From: UBA9732 sp963599445
Lineage (GTDB): Bacteria; Spirochaetota; Spirochaetia; Sphaerochaetales; Sphaerochaetaceae
Assembly (NCBI GenBank): GCA_963599445.1
Contig: CAVBWZ010000002.1
Coordinates: 101,794 to 165,793 of the forward strand
DNA: 64,000 nucleotides
Direction of reading: 5' to 3'
Shown here: in pieces, positions 45,127-54,043 of the stretch
Layout: each line of letters opens with the position of its first letter
How positions within the stretch are numbered: position 1 is the first letter of the stretch
Made by a program: the position numbers and the translations under genes
The notes under the pieces: generated by a model
Seen by the model: the letters and a program-made list of their open reading frames with translations, nothing else
Databases searched by the model: none
Told to the model about the DNA's origin: nothing

Positions 45127-45157
45127 ATTATAGCATAATTGGGGGTGTCTAGTGCAA
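45127..45157 (-). promoter_or_regulatory. promoter of the kinase-MATE pair
   Basis: On the minus strand TTGCAC (45152-45157), a 19-base spacer and a perfect TATAAT (45127-45132) precede the kinase start by 64 bases. Confidence 0.45.
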
Positions 45158-45170
45158 GAAGGGGGCTTCC

Positions 45171-46700
45171 ATGATAAGAGTACTTTCAGTGGACAACATG
45201 AGAAAAAGCGATGCGTATACCATTGCAACGAAGACTCCAAGCAAGGAGCTTATGTTCCTAGCTGGGAAATCTATATATGAAAATGTTGCATGGAGACCTC
45301 CTGTGGCCATAGTCTGTGGCAGTGGAAACAATGCTGGAGATGGCTATGTGGTAGCTGGGCTTCTTCATGACAACGGCATAGACTGCTCAATATTCACGCT
45401 TTCAGACAGGACTTCCATTGATGGAGGGTACTATCTTGAAGGATGCAGACAACGGGGCATAGGGATATACAATATAGAAAAGGAAGGACTTCCCTCCTTT
45501 TGCAACTTCAACACAATCGTAGACTGCATCTTTGGAACAGGGTTCAAAGGAGATGTAAAAGGACTTGCGGCGCAAGTCATAGAAGCAATCAACGACAGCG
45601 AAGCCTTCACAGTGTCAGTTGACATCAACAGCGGCCTTGATGGTGACAACGGCCTTTCCAAGCTGTGCGTGCACTCTGACCTTACGATCTCCATTGGAGA
45701 CTACAAGCCAGGGCATTTCCTGAACATGGCGAAGGATGTCATGACAAAGCGCATGAACTGTGACATTGGAATAGCACCCATGGACAAACCATATTGGCTG
45801 TTGCAGCATGAAGACTTCGACGACCTGTTCGTACCAAGAAGCAATTATTCCAATAAAGGAAGTTTTGGCTACATTGCACTTGTCGGCGGCTCCAGAAGAT
45901 ACAGCGGAGCCATAAGGCTTGCGGCAATGGCGAACTGCGCAATGCGTTCTGGAGCCGGTGTCGTAAAGATTGCAGCCCCAAGCTCATTAACACAAGCCAT
46001 AGCTCCATACATACTTGAGAGCACTCTCTTCCCTCTTTCAGACAAAGATGGAGAGGTCGTGTTCAACAGGCAGGAGCTTGACGAACTAATGAAGGGTGTA
46101 CGCACAATCGCCTTTGGCATGGGCATTGGTGTAACGGACCAGACGACTGAGATGCTGCTTTATGTCATTAGAAACTACACTGGAACTCTCATAATAGATG
46201 CAGACGGGCTCAACATCCTTTCAAACCTTACTGTGAAGAATCCAGAAATCATAAGAGATGCCAACTGCCACATCGTACTCACCCCTCATGCCAAGGAGTT
46301 TTCGAGGCTCACAGGAAAGAGCATTGAAGACTACATGAAGAATCCAATAGAAGAGGCCAAAGGATATGCAAAGCAGAACAATGCCATTGTCCTTCTCAAG
46401 GGACCAACCACCATCGTAACGGATGGAGAGACGGTGTATCTCACGGACAGAGGATGCCCCGGCATGGCTACGGCGGGAAGCGGAGACGTCCTTTCCGGTA
46501 TACTTGCGGCGATATGTTCATGGGCGAATCCAGCAAACGTCAAAGGAACGAACGACCTTCTCCTTGCAGTTGCAGCGGGTGCATATATAAATGGAAGGGC
46601 TGGAGAGATTGCCCAGACCAGGTCCAATCCAATAAGCATGACTGCAGGCGACACGGTGGATTCCATAAAGGATGCGATAAGCGAATACTTCCACGAATGA
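45171..46700 (+). CDS. nnr: bifunctional NAD(P)HX epimerase/dehydratase
   Basis: A 509-residue fusion that repairs hydrated NADH/NADPH. The N-terminal YjeF_N domain (residues about 1-205; GSGNNAGDGYVVAGLL, VDCIFGTGFKG, VDINSGLDGDNG) epimerises S/R-NAD(P)HX. The C-terminal ribokinase-like domain (about 220-500; GSRRYSGAIRLAAMANCAMR, LTPHAKEFSRL, GMATAGSGDVLSGILAA) dehydrates S-NAD(P)HX with ADP or ATP. The DNA-level context is a divergent neighbour and an amino-sugar locus downstream, probably unrelated to its role. Confidence 0.94.
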   Translation: MIRVLSVDNMRKSDAYTIATKTPSKELMFLAGKSIYENVAWRPPVAIVCGSGNNAGDGYVVAGLLHDNGIDCSIFTLSDRTSIDGGYYLEGCRQRGIGIYNIEKEGLPSFCNFNTIVDCIFGTGFKGDVKGLAAQVIEAINDSEAFTVSVDINSGLDGDNGLSKLCVHSDLTISIGDYKPGHFLNMAKDVMTKRMNCDIGIAPMDKPYWLLQHEDFDDLFVPRSNYSNKGSFGYIALVGGSRRYSGAIRLAAMANCAMRSGAGVVKIAAPSSLTQAIAPYILESTLFPLSDKDGEVVFNRQELDELMKGVRTIAFGMGIGVTDQTTEMLLYVIRNYTGTLIIDADGLNILSNLTVKNPEIIRDANCHIVLTPHAKEFSRLTGKSIEDYMKNPIEEAKGYAKQNNAIVLLKGPTTIVTDGETVYLTDRGCPGMATAGSGDVLSGILAAICSWANPANVKGTNDLLLAVAAGAYINGRAGEIAQTRSNPISMTAGDTVDSIKDAISEYFHE

Positions 46701-46761
46701 AAAAGGGGCAATCATAGAGTGAACCGTGCAACAAAATGCAACAAATACATGAAGATTTTTC

Positions 46762-46789
46762 TTGACAGAGAGAAAAACAGGTGTACGAT
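46762..46789 (+). promoter_or_regulatory. promoter of the muropeptide locus
   Basis: TTGACA (46762-46767), 16 bases, TACGAT (46784-46789). The predicted start site lies just before the palindromic operator. Confidence 0.65.
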
Positions 46790-46814
46790 ATAGTTTGATT
46801 TGCTTTGCAAACGG

Positions 46815-46831
46815 TTTGTTTAGTAAACAAA
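46815..46831. promoter_or_regulatory. palindromic operator TTTGTTTAGTAAACAAA
   Basis: A perfect 17-bp palindrome centred on G46823, 26 bases downstream of the -10 box, a position typical for repressor roadblock. A 15/17 copy lies at 56100-56116 and a weak one at 17318. The regulator is not in this window; ROK- or LacI-family repressors are candidates. Confidence 0.75.
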
Positions 46832-46868
46832 GAGACATAACAAACAAGAACAAACAAAAGGAGTCAAC

Positions 46869-48377
46869 ATGAAGAAAATCGTTTTGGTTTTGCTCGCACT
46901 CATGATGGTTCTTCCAGCATTCGCCCAGGGCGGACAGGAAGCCACCACGGCCAAGGATTCCGTAACGCTCGTCGTTACAGGAAACCCTTATCGTTTCTAT
47001 GCCCTTTCAGCAAAGGGATGCGGTGGAGACGACAACCTCGTACTTGCCAACGTCTACGACTGCCTTCTCGCACTTGAAGCGGACGGATCTCTCTCTCCAG
47101 CACTCGCAGAGAGATACACGGTATCCGAAGACGGACTTACATACACCTTCTACCTCAGAAAGGGTGTCAAGTTCCAGAACGGATCCGAGATGACGGCAGA
47201 GGATGTCAAGTTCACGTTCGACAAGGGCGCTGCTGGTCCATTGGGACAGGCTCTTTTCATCAACTTCGACCACTGCGACATCATCGACGACTACACAGTC
47301 CAGATCGTCCTCTCATCCCCATTCGCAGCCTTCCCATACGGCGTTGCATCACGTCTTGGAGGAATCTGCTCAAAGGCATACTACGAAGAGGTTGGTGACG
47401 ACGGATACATGGCTGCTCCTATTGGAACAGGTGCATATAAGTTCGTCGAATACGTCACTGGCGACCACGTCACACTCGAGGCATTCGAGGACCACTGGAG
47501 AGGCGCTCCAGCAATCAAGAACGTCACGATCGCCCTCGTTGCAGACACCAACACACAGATCCTTGGACTTCAGAACGGCGACTACGACGTCATGAGAGCT
47601 CCATCCATCGAGCAGTGCGGACGCTTCGACAAGATGAACGGCATCTCGACAAGCATTGGCGACTCGACATCAAGAATCACCCTCAACCTCAATGCATGGT
47701 CGGGAATTGGAACGGACCTCAACTTCAGGAAGGCCGTCCAGGCTGCAATCAACAAGGATGACATCAACAAGGCCGTCAACAGCGGCGCTGCAACCATCCT
47801 TACAGTCGACATCTGTCCTATGTACGGCGGTTATCCAGACCAGATCCAAGGCGTAGCCTATGACGTTGAAGCTGCAAAGGCATACCTTGCACAGTCAAGC
47901 TACAACGGCGAGGACTTCTCCATAACCTGTGTCGCAGGATCAACCTTCGAGACCGTTGCAAAGGTCATCCAGGCTCAGCTTCTTGAGATTGGAATCAACT
48001 GCAAGGTAGAAGCCGTCGACAACACGACATACGAAGAGAAGGGAAAGAAGAGAAACTTCGATGCAAGACTTGTAGACGAAGCATCATCCCTCATAGATGC
48101 AGACTCCATTGCAACGCAGTTCACACCAAGCAGATTCGACGAGTCCGTATGGTATCCACGTGCAGCTGAGATCTATGCTCTTGCACAGAGCGGCCGCAGC
48201 CTCCAGGGCGATGCACGCAAGCAGGTCTATGGACAGATCGCACAGATCCTCCTCGACGAAGCCTACACGGTTCCTCTCTACAACGGAATCAACACAGTCG
48301 CCTACAACGACGGCCTCGAAGGCGTCCAGGCACACTGCCTTGGCTACTATCTGTTCAGATACTGGTCATGGAAGTAA
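46869..48377 (+). CDS. oligopeptide/muropeptide-binding protein, family 5
   Basis: A 502-residue SBP_bac_5 protein heading the second importer. A signal peptide covers about residues 1-19 (ending PAFAQ) with GGQEAT at the mature end. The family blocks YDCLLALEADGSLSPALAER, FYLRKGVKFQNGSEMTAEDV and FRKAVQAAINKDD are present. AAAGGAG precedes the ATG. The ligand is inferred from downstream genes for MurNAc and amino sugars: muropeptides or related glycopeptides, as for the E. coli homologue MppA. A plain peptide or sugar ligand is possible. Confidence 0.88.
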   Translation: MKKIVLVLLALMMVLPAFAQGGQEATTAKDSVTLVVTGNPYRFYALSAKGCGGDDNLVLANVYDCLLALEADGSLSPALAERYTVSEDGLTYTFYLRKGVKFQNGSEMTAEDVKFTFDKGAAGPLGQALFINFDHCDIIDDYTVQIVLSSPFAAFPYGVASRLGGICSKAYYEEVGDDGYMAAPIGTGAYKFVEYVTGDHVTLEAFEDHWRGAPAIKNVTIALVADTNTQILGLQNGDYDVMRAPSIEQCGRFDKMNGISTSIGDSTSRITLNLNAWSGIGTDLNFRKAVQAAINKDDINKAVNSGAATILTVDICPMYGGYPDQIQGVAYDVEAAKAYLAQSSYNGEDFSITCVAGSTFETVAKVIQAQLLEIGINCKVEAVDNTTYEEKGKKRNFDARLVDEASSLIDADSIATQFTPSRFDESVWYPRAAEIYALAQSGRSLQGDARKQVYGQIAQILLDEAYTVPLYNGINTVAYNDGLEGVQAHCLGYYLFRYWSWK

Positions 48378-48417
48378 TCCCTGAAAGGCCTCGCATAGCA
48401 GCAGGCGTTTCACACTT

Positions 48418-48489
48418 GAAGGCCCTTGGAGGCCTTCGCTGACGATTCGCATAGTGGGGCAGATGCGTCTTTGCACCTGCCCTACTTTT
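48418..48489 (+). terminator. hairpins/attenuator after the binding-protein gene
   Basis: GAAGGCC/GGCCTTC (48418-48437) is followed by GGGCAGATGC/GCACCTGCCC (48457-48482, one mismatch) and TACTTTT. The second resembles a leaky terminator, in the same place as in the 15.4-kb importer operon. Confidence 0.6.
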
Positions 48490-48521
48490 ATAAGACATTC
48501 GATAAACAAGGAGGAACAGAA

Positions 48522-49451
48522 GTGGGTTGGTTGAAATATGCACTCAAAAGACTGCTTATGCTAATTCCCGTCATCCTGTCGGTGACGTTCATTCTGTTTG
48601 TTATTCTCTCCCTGGCTCCTGGAGACGTTGCACGACTTGTCCTAGGACAGGACGCAACCCCGGAACAGGTCGCCCAGCTCAACCACGAAATGGGCTTGGA
48701 CAAGCCTCTTCTCATAAGATATGTAAACTACATGATAGACGCACTCAAGCTTGACTTTGGAACTTCATGGATAAGCGGTTTCGAAGTTCTGCCGGAGTTC
48801 GCCCACAGACTACCATATACACTTCTAGTATCAGTACTTGCGCTTCTATTCGCAACGGGGATAGGAATTCCTTTGGGAATTGCAAGTGCAATAAAGCAGT
48901 ACAGCCTTTTGGACTACGGCTGCACCTTCGTCGTCATGCTGCTCTTCTCCATGCCGGCGTTCTGGCTTGGGACCATGTGCCAAATACTCTTCTGCCTTAC
49001 GTTGCACTGGCTTCCTGTTTCAGGCATACGAACATGGAAATGCTTCATACTACCGCCAATGATCCTTGGAGCCAACACTCTGGCATCCATGATAAGGATG
49101 AGCCGCACGAGCATGTTGGATGTCATAAAGATGGACTACATCAGAACCGCAAGGGCCAAGGGTGCATCCAACCATGACGTCATCCTCAACCATGCCATAA
49201 GGAACAGCCTCATTCCTGTCGTAACGCAAATTGGAATAAGCTTTGCCGGAACCATTGGAGGTGCTGTCGTAACGGAGAACATCTTTGCAATTCCAGGCAT
49301 TGGAAGCATGCTCATAAATGCAGTCAAGGGAAGGGACGTACCCGTCGTCATGGGAACTGTCATCTTCATCACGATAATCGTTGGGGTCATAAACCTTGTC
49401 GTAGACCTAATATGCGCCATCGTAGACCCACGTATAGACCTTGCATCGTAA
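48522..49451 (+). CDS. oligopeptide ABC importer permease (OppB type), second system
   Basis: A 309-residue inner-membrane permease starting with GTG at 48522, strongly supported by AAGGAGG. It has six helices, the first being LLMLIPVILSVTFILFVIL. The block GQDATPEQVAQLNHEMGLDK and EAA loop DYIRTARAKGASNHDV are OppB-type. Same length as its counterpart at 14449-15378 and clearly paralogous to it. It pairs with the OppC-type protein encoded 11 bases later. Confidence 0.92.
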   Translation: MGWLKYALKRLLMLIPVILSVTFILFVILSLAPGDVARLVLGQDATPEQVAQLNHEMGLDKPLLIRYVNYMIDALKLDFGTSWISGFEVLPEFAHRLPYTLLVSVLALLFATGIGIPLGIASAIKQYSLLDYGCTFVVMLLFSMPAFWLGTMCQILFCLTLHWLPVSGIRTWKCFILPPMILGANTLASMIRMSRTSMLDVIKMDYIRTARAKGASNHDVILNHAIRNSLIPVVTQIGISFAGTIGGAVVTENIFAIPGIGSMLINAVKGRDVPVVMGTVIFITIIVGVINLVVDLICAIVDPRIDLAS

Positions 49452-49462
49452 GGAGGCGGCAC

Positions 49463-50347
49463 ATGGGTGTTTTCAGCAAAAAGAAGAAGAAACCGCTATC
49501 CGAATACAGCACTGGAGAGCTCATCCTCTTCAGGTTCAGGAAGAACAAGCTTGCCATGGTTGGTGTAGCCATGTTCGCTTTCGTGACATTGTTCATCCTC
49601 ATAGCACCGCTCATCAGACCATACAGCATGGTCATAAAGCAGGACATAGCCAACAAGCTCCAGGGTCCAAGTGCAGAGCATATCTTTGGAACCGACGAGC
49701 TTGGAAGGGACCTTCTTGCAAGAATCCTATACGGTGGAAGGATTTCGCTGTTCTGCAGCCTCGCCATCATCGGCATAGCGTTTGTCATAGGCGCCATAAT
49801 AGGTGGAACGGCGGGCTTCTTTGGGGGTAAGGTGGACACGATCCTAATGAGAGTCGTTGACATGCTCATGAGCGTGCCGTCAGCACTTCTTGCAATGGCC
49901 ATCATCACGGCCCTTGGAAACGGCGTGTGGAAGCTGGTCCTGGCCCTCTCGATTGGTCAGATCCCGCGCTTTGCAAGAATGGTGCGTTCAAGCGTGCTCA
50001 CACTTAGGAACATGGAGTACGTGGAGGCTGCAAAGTGCTTTGGCGCGAGCTCTCCAAGGATAATCCTCAAACATATACTGCCAAACGGAATAGGACCTAT
50101 CGTCGTATCGGCAACCCTCACGCTTGGCTCAGTTATCCTGAGCATCTCGTCCATGGGATACCTTGGACTTGGCGTCGCCTCGCCTACACCGGAATGGGGC
50201 ACGATCATATCCGAGAACAAGGTCAACATCCAGTACTATCCGTACCTTGGAATCATCCCTGGAATCTGCATAATGCTCACCGTCATGTCCGTCAACTTCA
50301 TAGGCGACGGTCTGAGGGACGCATTCGACCCAAAGTCGAAGAACTGA
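49463..50347 (+). CDS. oligopeptide ABC importer permease (OppC type), second system
   Basis: A 294-residue permease. A lysine-rich cytoplasmic N-terminus (FSKKKKKPLSEYS) precedes a first helix at about residues 32-55. A loop with HIFGTDELGRDLLARILYGG, five further helices and the EAA loop EYVEAAKCFGASSPRI follow. AAGGAGG fixes the ATG at 49463. It is part of the heteromeric channel of the second importer. Confidence 0.92.
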   Translation: MGVFSKKKKKPLSEYSTGELILFRFRKNKLAMVGVAMFAFVTLFILIAPLIRPYSMVIKQDIANKLQGPSAEHIFGTDELGRDLLARILYGGRISLFCSLAIIGIAFVIGAIIGGTAGFFGGKVDTILMRVVDMLMSVPSALLAMAIITALGNGVWKLVLALSIGQIPRFARMVRSSVLTLRNMEYVEAAKCFGASSPRIILKHILPNGIGPIVVSATLTLGSVILSISSMGYLGLGVASPTPEWGTIISENKVNIQYYPYLGIIPGICIMLTVMSVNFIGDGLRDAFDPKSKN

Positions 50348-50360
50348 CAAGGAGACGACA

Positions 50361-51365
50361 ATGCCAAACGAAACACGCAAGGACGACAACCTCCTTGAAA
50401 TCAAGGACCTACACGTCCAGTACAATACCGATGATGCTGTGGTCTACGCCGTAAACGGCCTCAACCTCTCGCTCAAGAAGGGCGAGAAGCTGGGACTTGT
50501 GGGCGAAACCGGAGCCGGAAAGACCACTCTTGCACTGTCCATACTGCAGCTTCTTCCAAAGAAGGTCGGCCAGATAGCAAGCGGATCGATCAAATACGAC
50601 GGCGAAGAGCTTTTGGGCAAGCCTGACAGCTATATGCTGGGCCTCAGAGGACGCAGGATATCCATGATATTCCAGGACCCAATGACAAGCCTCAACCCAA
50701 CCAAGACGGTTGGAGAGCAGGTCTACGAAGTTCTTCACCTCCACTTCCCAAACCTATCCAAGGAGCAGAAGCAGGAGAAGGTGGACAGAATGCTGCAGCT
50801 CGTTGGAATCCCTGCATCCAGAAAGGGTGAATACCCCCACCAGTTCTCAGGCGGAATGAAGCAGAGGATCGTCATAGCAATGGCCCTCATAGCCGAGCCA
50901 GAGCTTCTTCTTGCAGACGAGCCTACGACCGCTTTGGACGTCACGATACAGGCACAGATACTCGAGCTCATGAGAAGGCTAAAGGACGAGTTCAACTCAG
51001 CTGTAGTCCTCATAACCCATGACCTTGGTGTTGTGGCTGAGTTCTGCGACAACGTGTCCGTAATCTATGCAGGGCGTGTCGTGGAGCACGGAACGGTCGA
51101 GCAGATCTTTGCAAGCGAAGAGAAGCATCCATACACCGCAGGCCTCATAAACTGCATTCCGGACCTCACCAAGGACGAAAAGAGGCTCAAGCCAATCCCT
51201 GGCCACATGGCGGACCCAAGGCACATCCCGACAGGATGCTGCTTTGCAGACCGCTGTCCCCACTGCATGGAGAAGTGCAGGACCACTCCTCCGGCGATGC
51301 ACGAGAAGGATGGACATCTCATCCTGTGCCATCTCTATGACAACACCACAAAGGAGGCAGAATGA
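50361..51365 (+). CDS. oligopeptide ABC importer ATPase (OppD type), second system
   Basis: A 334-residue ATPase. Walker A GETGAGKTT is at about residues 48-56; Q-loop MIFQDPMTSLNP, signature FSGGMKQR and Walker B LLLADEPTTALD follow. The C-terminal cysteine set (CCFADRCPHCMEKC) is typical of peptide importers. AAGGAG precedes the ATG. Its stop overlaps the start of the next ATPase gene, so synthesis of the two should be matched. Confidence 0.93.
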   Translation: MPNETRKDDNLLEIKDLHVQYNTDDAVVYAVNGLNLSLKKGEKLGLVGETGAGKTTLALSILQLLPKKVGQIASGSIKYDGEELLGKPDSYMLGLRGRRISMIFQDPMTSLNPTKTVGEQVYEVLHLHFPNLSKEQKQEKVDRMLQLVGIPASRKGEYPHQFSGGMKQRIVIAMALIAEPELLLADEPTTALDVTIQAQILELMRRLKDEFNSAVVLITHDLGVVAEFCDNVSVIYAGRVVEHGTVEQIFASEEKHPYTAGLINCIPDLTKDEKRLKPIPGHMADPRHIPTGCCFADRCPHCMEKCRTTPPAMHEKDGHLILCHLYDNTTKEAE

Positions 51366-52321
51366 TGGATAGACCATTGGTAGAAGCCGTAAACCTTTGC
51401 AAATACTTCAAGACACCAAAAGGACAGCTCCATGCCGTGGAGGATGTGAACTTCAAGATATACGAAGGAAAGACGCTTGGTGTCGTAGGAGAGTCAGGCT
51501 GCGGAAAGTCCACTCTTGGAAGGACCGTACTCAGACTCCATCAGGCCACAAGCGGACAGGTCCTCTATGAAGGCGAGGACATCCTCAAGTACTCCAAGCG
51601 CGACATGCACAAGGTACAGAGGAACATGCAGATGATCTTCCAGGACCCATACAGCTCGCTTGACCCAAGGATGTCCATAAGATCGCTGATTTCAGAACCT
51701 CTTGAAGTTCTGAACAAGAAGAACGAGCTTTCATCTGCACAGCTCAAGGAGAGGGTCGACCACATAATGGACATGTGCGGACTTCCAGCCCACTACTCCA
51801 ACCTCTATCCTCACGAGCTCGATGGTGGAATGAGACAGAGGGTTGGACTTGCAAGGTCCATGATACTCGATCCAAAGTTCATAGTGTGCGACGAGCCGGT
51901 ATCGGCCCTTGACGTCTCCATACAGGCCCAGATCCTGAACCTCCTCATGGACCTTCAGGACAGCCACAAGCTGAGCTACATGTTCATAACGCACGACCTT
52001 GCCGTCGTGAAGCACATAAGCGACGACATCATGGTCATGTACATGGGCCAGGTGGTCGAGTACACAAGCTCAAGCGAGCTTTTCGCCAACCCGATCCACC
52101 CTTATACAAAGGCTCTGTTGAACTCCATCCCTACGATAGACCTTTCAAGGCGCAACAGGGAGCGCGTAACCATATCAGGAGAGGTCTCAAGCCCAATCAA
52201 TCCGGCTCCAGGATGCCGCTTTGCACCTCGCTGCCCGTATGCAAGCGAAAAGTGCAAGGAAGGCCACTGCCTCAAGGAAGTGAAGCCTGGGCATTTCGTA
52301 TCCTGTACGGAAGGAAATTGA
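51365..52321 (+). CDS. oligopeptide ABC importer ATPase (OppF type), second system
   Basis: A 318-residue ATPase with Walker A GESGCGKST, Q-loop MIFQDPYSSLDP, a signature reading LDGGMRQR, Walker B FIVCDEPVSALD and C-terminal CRFAPRCPYASEKC. AAGGAGG at 51351-51357 is better spaced for the ATG at 51365 than for the one at 51362; the difference is one residue. It completes the second importer, whose subunits are all encoded here. Confidence 0.93.
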   Translation: MDRPLVEAVNLCKYFKTPKGQLHAVEDVNFKIYEGKTLGVVGESGCGKSTLGRTVLRLHQATSGQVLYEGEDILKYSKRDMHKVQRNMQMIFQDPYSSLDPRMSIRSLISEPLEVLNKKNELSSAQLKERVDHIMDMCGLPAHYSNLYPHELDGGMRQRVGLARSMILDPKFIVCDEPVSALDVSIQAQILNLLMDLQDSHKLSYMFITHDLAVVKHISDDIMVMYMGQVVEYTSSSELFANPIHPYTKALLNSIPTIDLSRRNRERVTISGEVSSPINPAPGCRFAPRCPYASEKCKEGHCLKEVKPGHFVSCTEGN

Positions 52322-52346
52322 AAAGGATTTTCCAAGGAGGAGCATG

Positions 52347-53105
52347 ATGGCGCATATCCGCTGCGATTTCCGTTCGGAGACTTTGGACATGGGAACATCC
52401 ATGACGGTGTTCCTTCCAGAGAGCATCGACTGTTCCAAAGCCAAGGTCGTGTACCTGTTGCACGGCCTTGCCGACAACTGCACGGGTTGGGCGCGCTACA
52501 CGAGCGTGGAGCGCTATGCAAGGCGCTACAACGTAGCTGTTGTAATCCCTGAGGTGCAGAGGAGCTTCTACTGCGACATGAAGCTGGGGCTCCCCTACTT
52601 CACGTTCGTATCAGAGGAGCTTCCAAAGCTATGCTCCAATATGTTCGGACTATCACAGGAAAGGAGGCTCAGCTACATAATGGGCCTTTCCATGGGAGGC
52701 TACGGCTCGCTCAAGAACGTATTCAACAATCCAGGCCGCTACGAAGGATGCGCCACGTTCTCGGCTGTGACGGACATGGCGGACAGCGTTGCAAACATGC
52801 AGGGTCAAAGGGCGCTTGAATACGAAGCCATGTTTGGAGACGGCCGTACCATACCCCATGACTGCGACCTGTTTGCAATGCTTGATGCCTTCAAGGCCTC
52901 AAGTACCCCCGCCTCTGGAATGCCACGGTTCTATATGTCCTGCGGAAGGCAGGACGAGCTTTTGGCCCAGAACGAGAGGTTTGCGAATGAGCTTGCGAAT
53001 GCGGGACTCGACTGCACCTTCGAAAGCTGGGACGGAGTCCACAACTGGGACTTCTGGGACCCGGCGGTCGAAAAGGCCTTTGCCTATTTCTTTGGAAAAG
53101 ACTGA
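52347..53105 (+). CDS. esterase D-like alpha/beta hydrolase
   Basis: A 252-residue serine hydrolase of the esterase D/tributyrin-esterase type. VVYLLHGLADNCTGW is the oxyanion region, GLSMGGYGSL the nucleophile elbow, CGRQDELL carries the likely catalytic Asp and GVHNWDFW the His. AAGGAGG is well spaced for the ATG at 52347. Lying between the importer and murQ, it may remove O-acyl groups from imported peptidoglycan fragments; this role is inferred from position only. Confidence 0.82.
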   Translation: MAHIRCDFRSETLDMGTSMTVFLPESIDCSKAKVVYLLHGLADNCTGWARYTSVERYARRYNVAVVIPEVQRSFYCDMKLGLPYFTFVSEELPKLCSNMFGLSQERRLSYIMGLSMGGYGSLKNVFNNPGRYEGCATFSAVTDMADSVANMQGQRALEYEAMFGDGRTIPHDCDLFAMLDAFKASSTPASGMPRFYMSCGRQDELLAQNERFANELANAGLDCTFESWDGVHNWDFWDPAVEKAFAYFFGKD

Positions 53106-53137
53106 TTCCTACTGAAAGACACTACAACGGAGAATTT

Positions 53138-54043
53138 ATGAACGATACCAAGATAGACCTAAGCGGAATGACTACGGAGACACGCAACCAGGCATCGCTT
53201 GAACTTGACAGAATGACACCGCTTGAGATCGTCACTCTCATGAACGACGAGGATGCAAAAGTCCCTCTTGCCATAAAGCCTCACCTTGGAGAGATAGCTC
53301 AGGCCGTACAGTGGTGCATAGAATCGCTGGAGCAAGGCGGACGAATCATATACATGGGGGCGGGCACAAGCGGAAGGCTTGGCGTTGTGGACGCATCCGA
53401 GTGTCCACCAACATTTGGCGTTCCTGCACAGATGGTCGTAGGCCTCATAGCAGGAGGCCCAAGCGCATTCATAAAGGCCGTGGAGGGCGCCGAGGACAGC
53501 AAGGAACTTGGAAAGGACGACCTCAAGGACATCGGCCTTGAAAGGAAGGACACAGTGGTTGGCCTTGCGGCAAGCGGAAGGACGCCCTATGTGATAGGCG
53601 GACTCGAGTATGCGAACGAGCTTGGATGCAAGACCGTTGCGATATCCTGCAATGAGGGTTGTGCAATAGGAAAGGTGGCCAAGCTTGCCATAGAGGTCGT
53701 CGTTGGACCTGAGGTGCTTACAGGCTCGACTAGGCTCAAATCCGGTACGGCCCAGAAGCTCGTGCTCAACATGATATCCACCGCAAGCATGGTTGGCATT
53801 GGAAAGTGCTACAAGAACCTCATGGTTGATGTGATGCAGTCCAACGAGAAGCTCCATGTAAGGGCTCAGAACATCGTCATGGAGGTCACAGGCGTTTCCA
53901 GAGACGAGGCCAAGGCCACTTTGGAGAAGGCCGGAGGGAGCGTGAAGAAAGCAATCGTCATGATAATGGCCGACTGCTCCCGTGAAGAAGCGGAGGCAAA
54001 GCTTGAAGCCTCCAAGGGTCATGTAAGGGAAGCCTTGAAATGA
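53138..54043 (+). CDS. murQ: N-acetylmuramic acid 6-phosphate etherase
   Basis: Cleaves the lactyl ether of MurNAc 6-phosphate, giving GlcNAc 6-phosphate and D-lactate, in peptidoglycan recycling. The 301-residue SIS-domain protein has YMGAGTSGRLGVVDASECPP at residues 72-91 with the catalytic Glu88, and EGAED with the second glutamate. GLAASGRTPYVIGGLEYA and the C-terminal UBA-like helices are also present. CGGAGA precedes the ATG. The stop overlaps the kinase start as ATGA. Confidence 0.96.
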   Translation: MNDTKIDLSGMTTETRNQASLELDRMTPLEIVTLMNDEDAKVPLAIKPHLGEIAQAVQWCIESLEQGGRIIYMGAGTSGRLGVVDASECPPTFGVPAQMVVGLIAGGPSAFIKAVEGAEDSKELGKDDLKDIGLERKDTVVGLAASGRTPYVIGGLEYANELGCKTVAISCNEGCAIGKVAKLAIEVVVGPEVLTGSTRLKSGTAQKLVLNMISTASMVGIGKCYKNLMVDVMQSNEKLHVRAQNIVMEVTGVSRDEAKATLEKAGGSVKKAIVMIMADCSREEAEAKLEASKGHVREALK

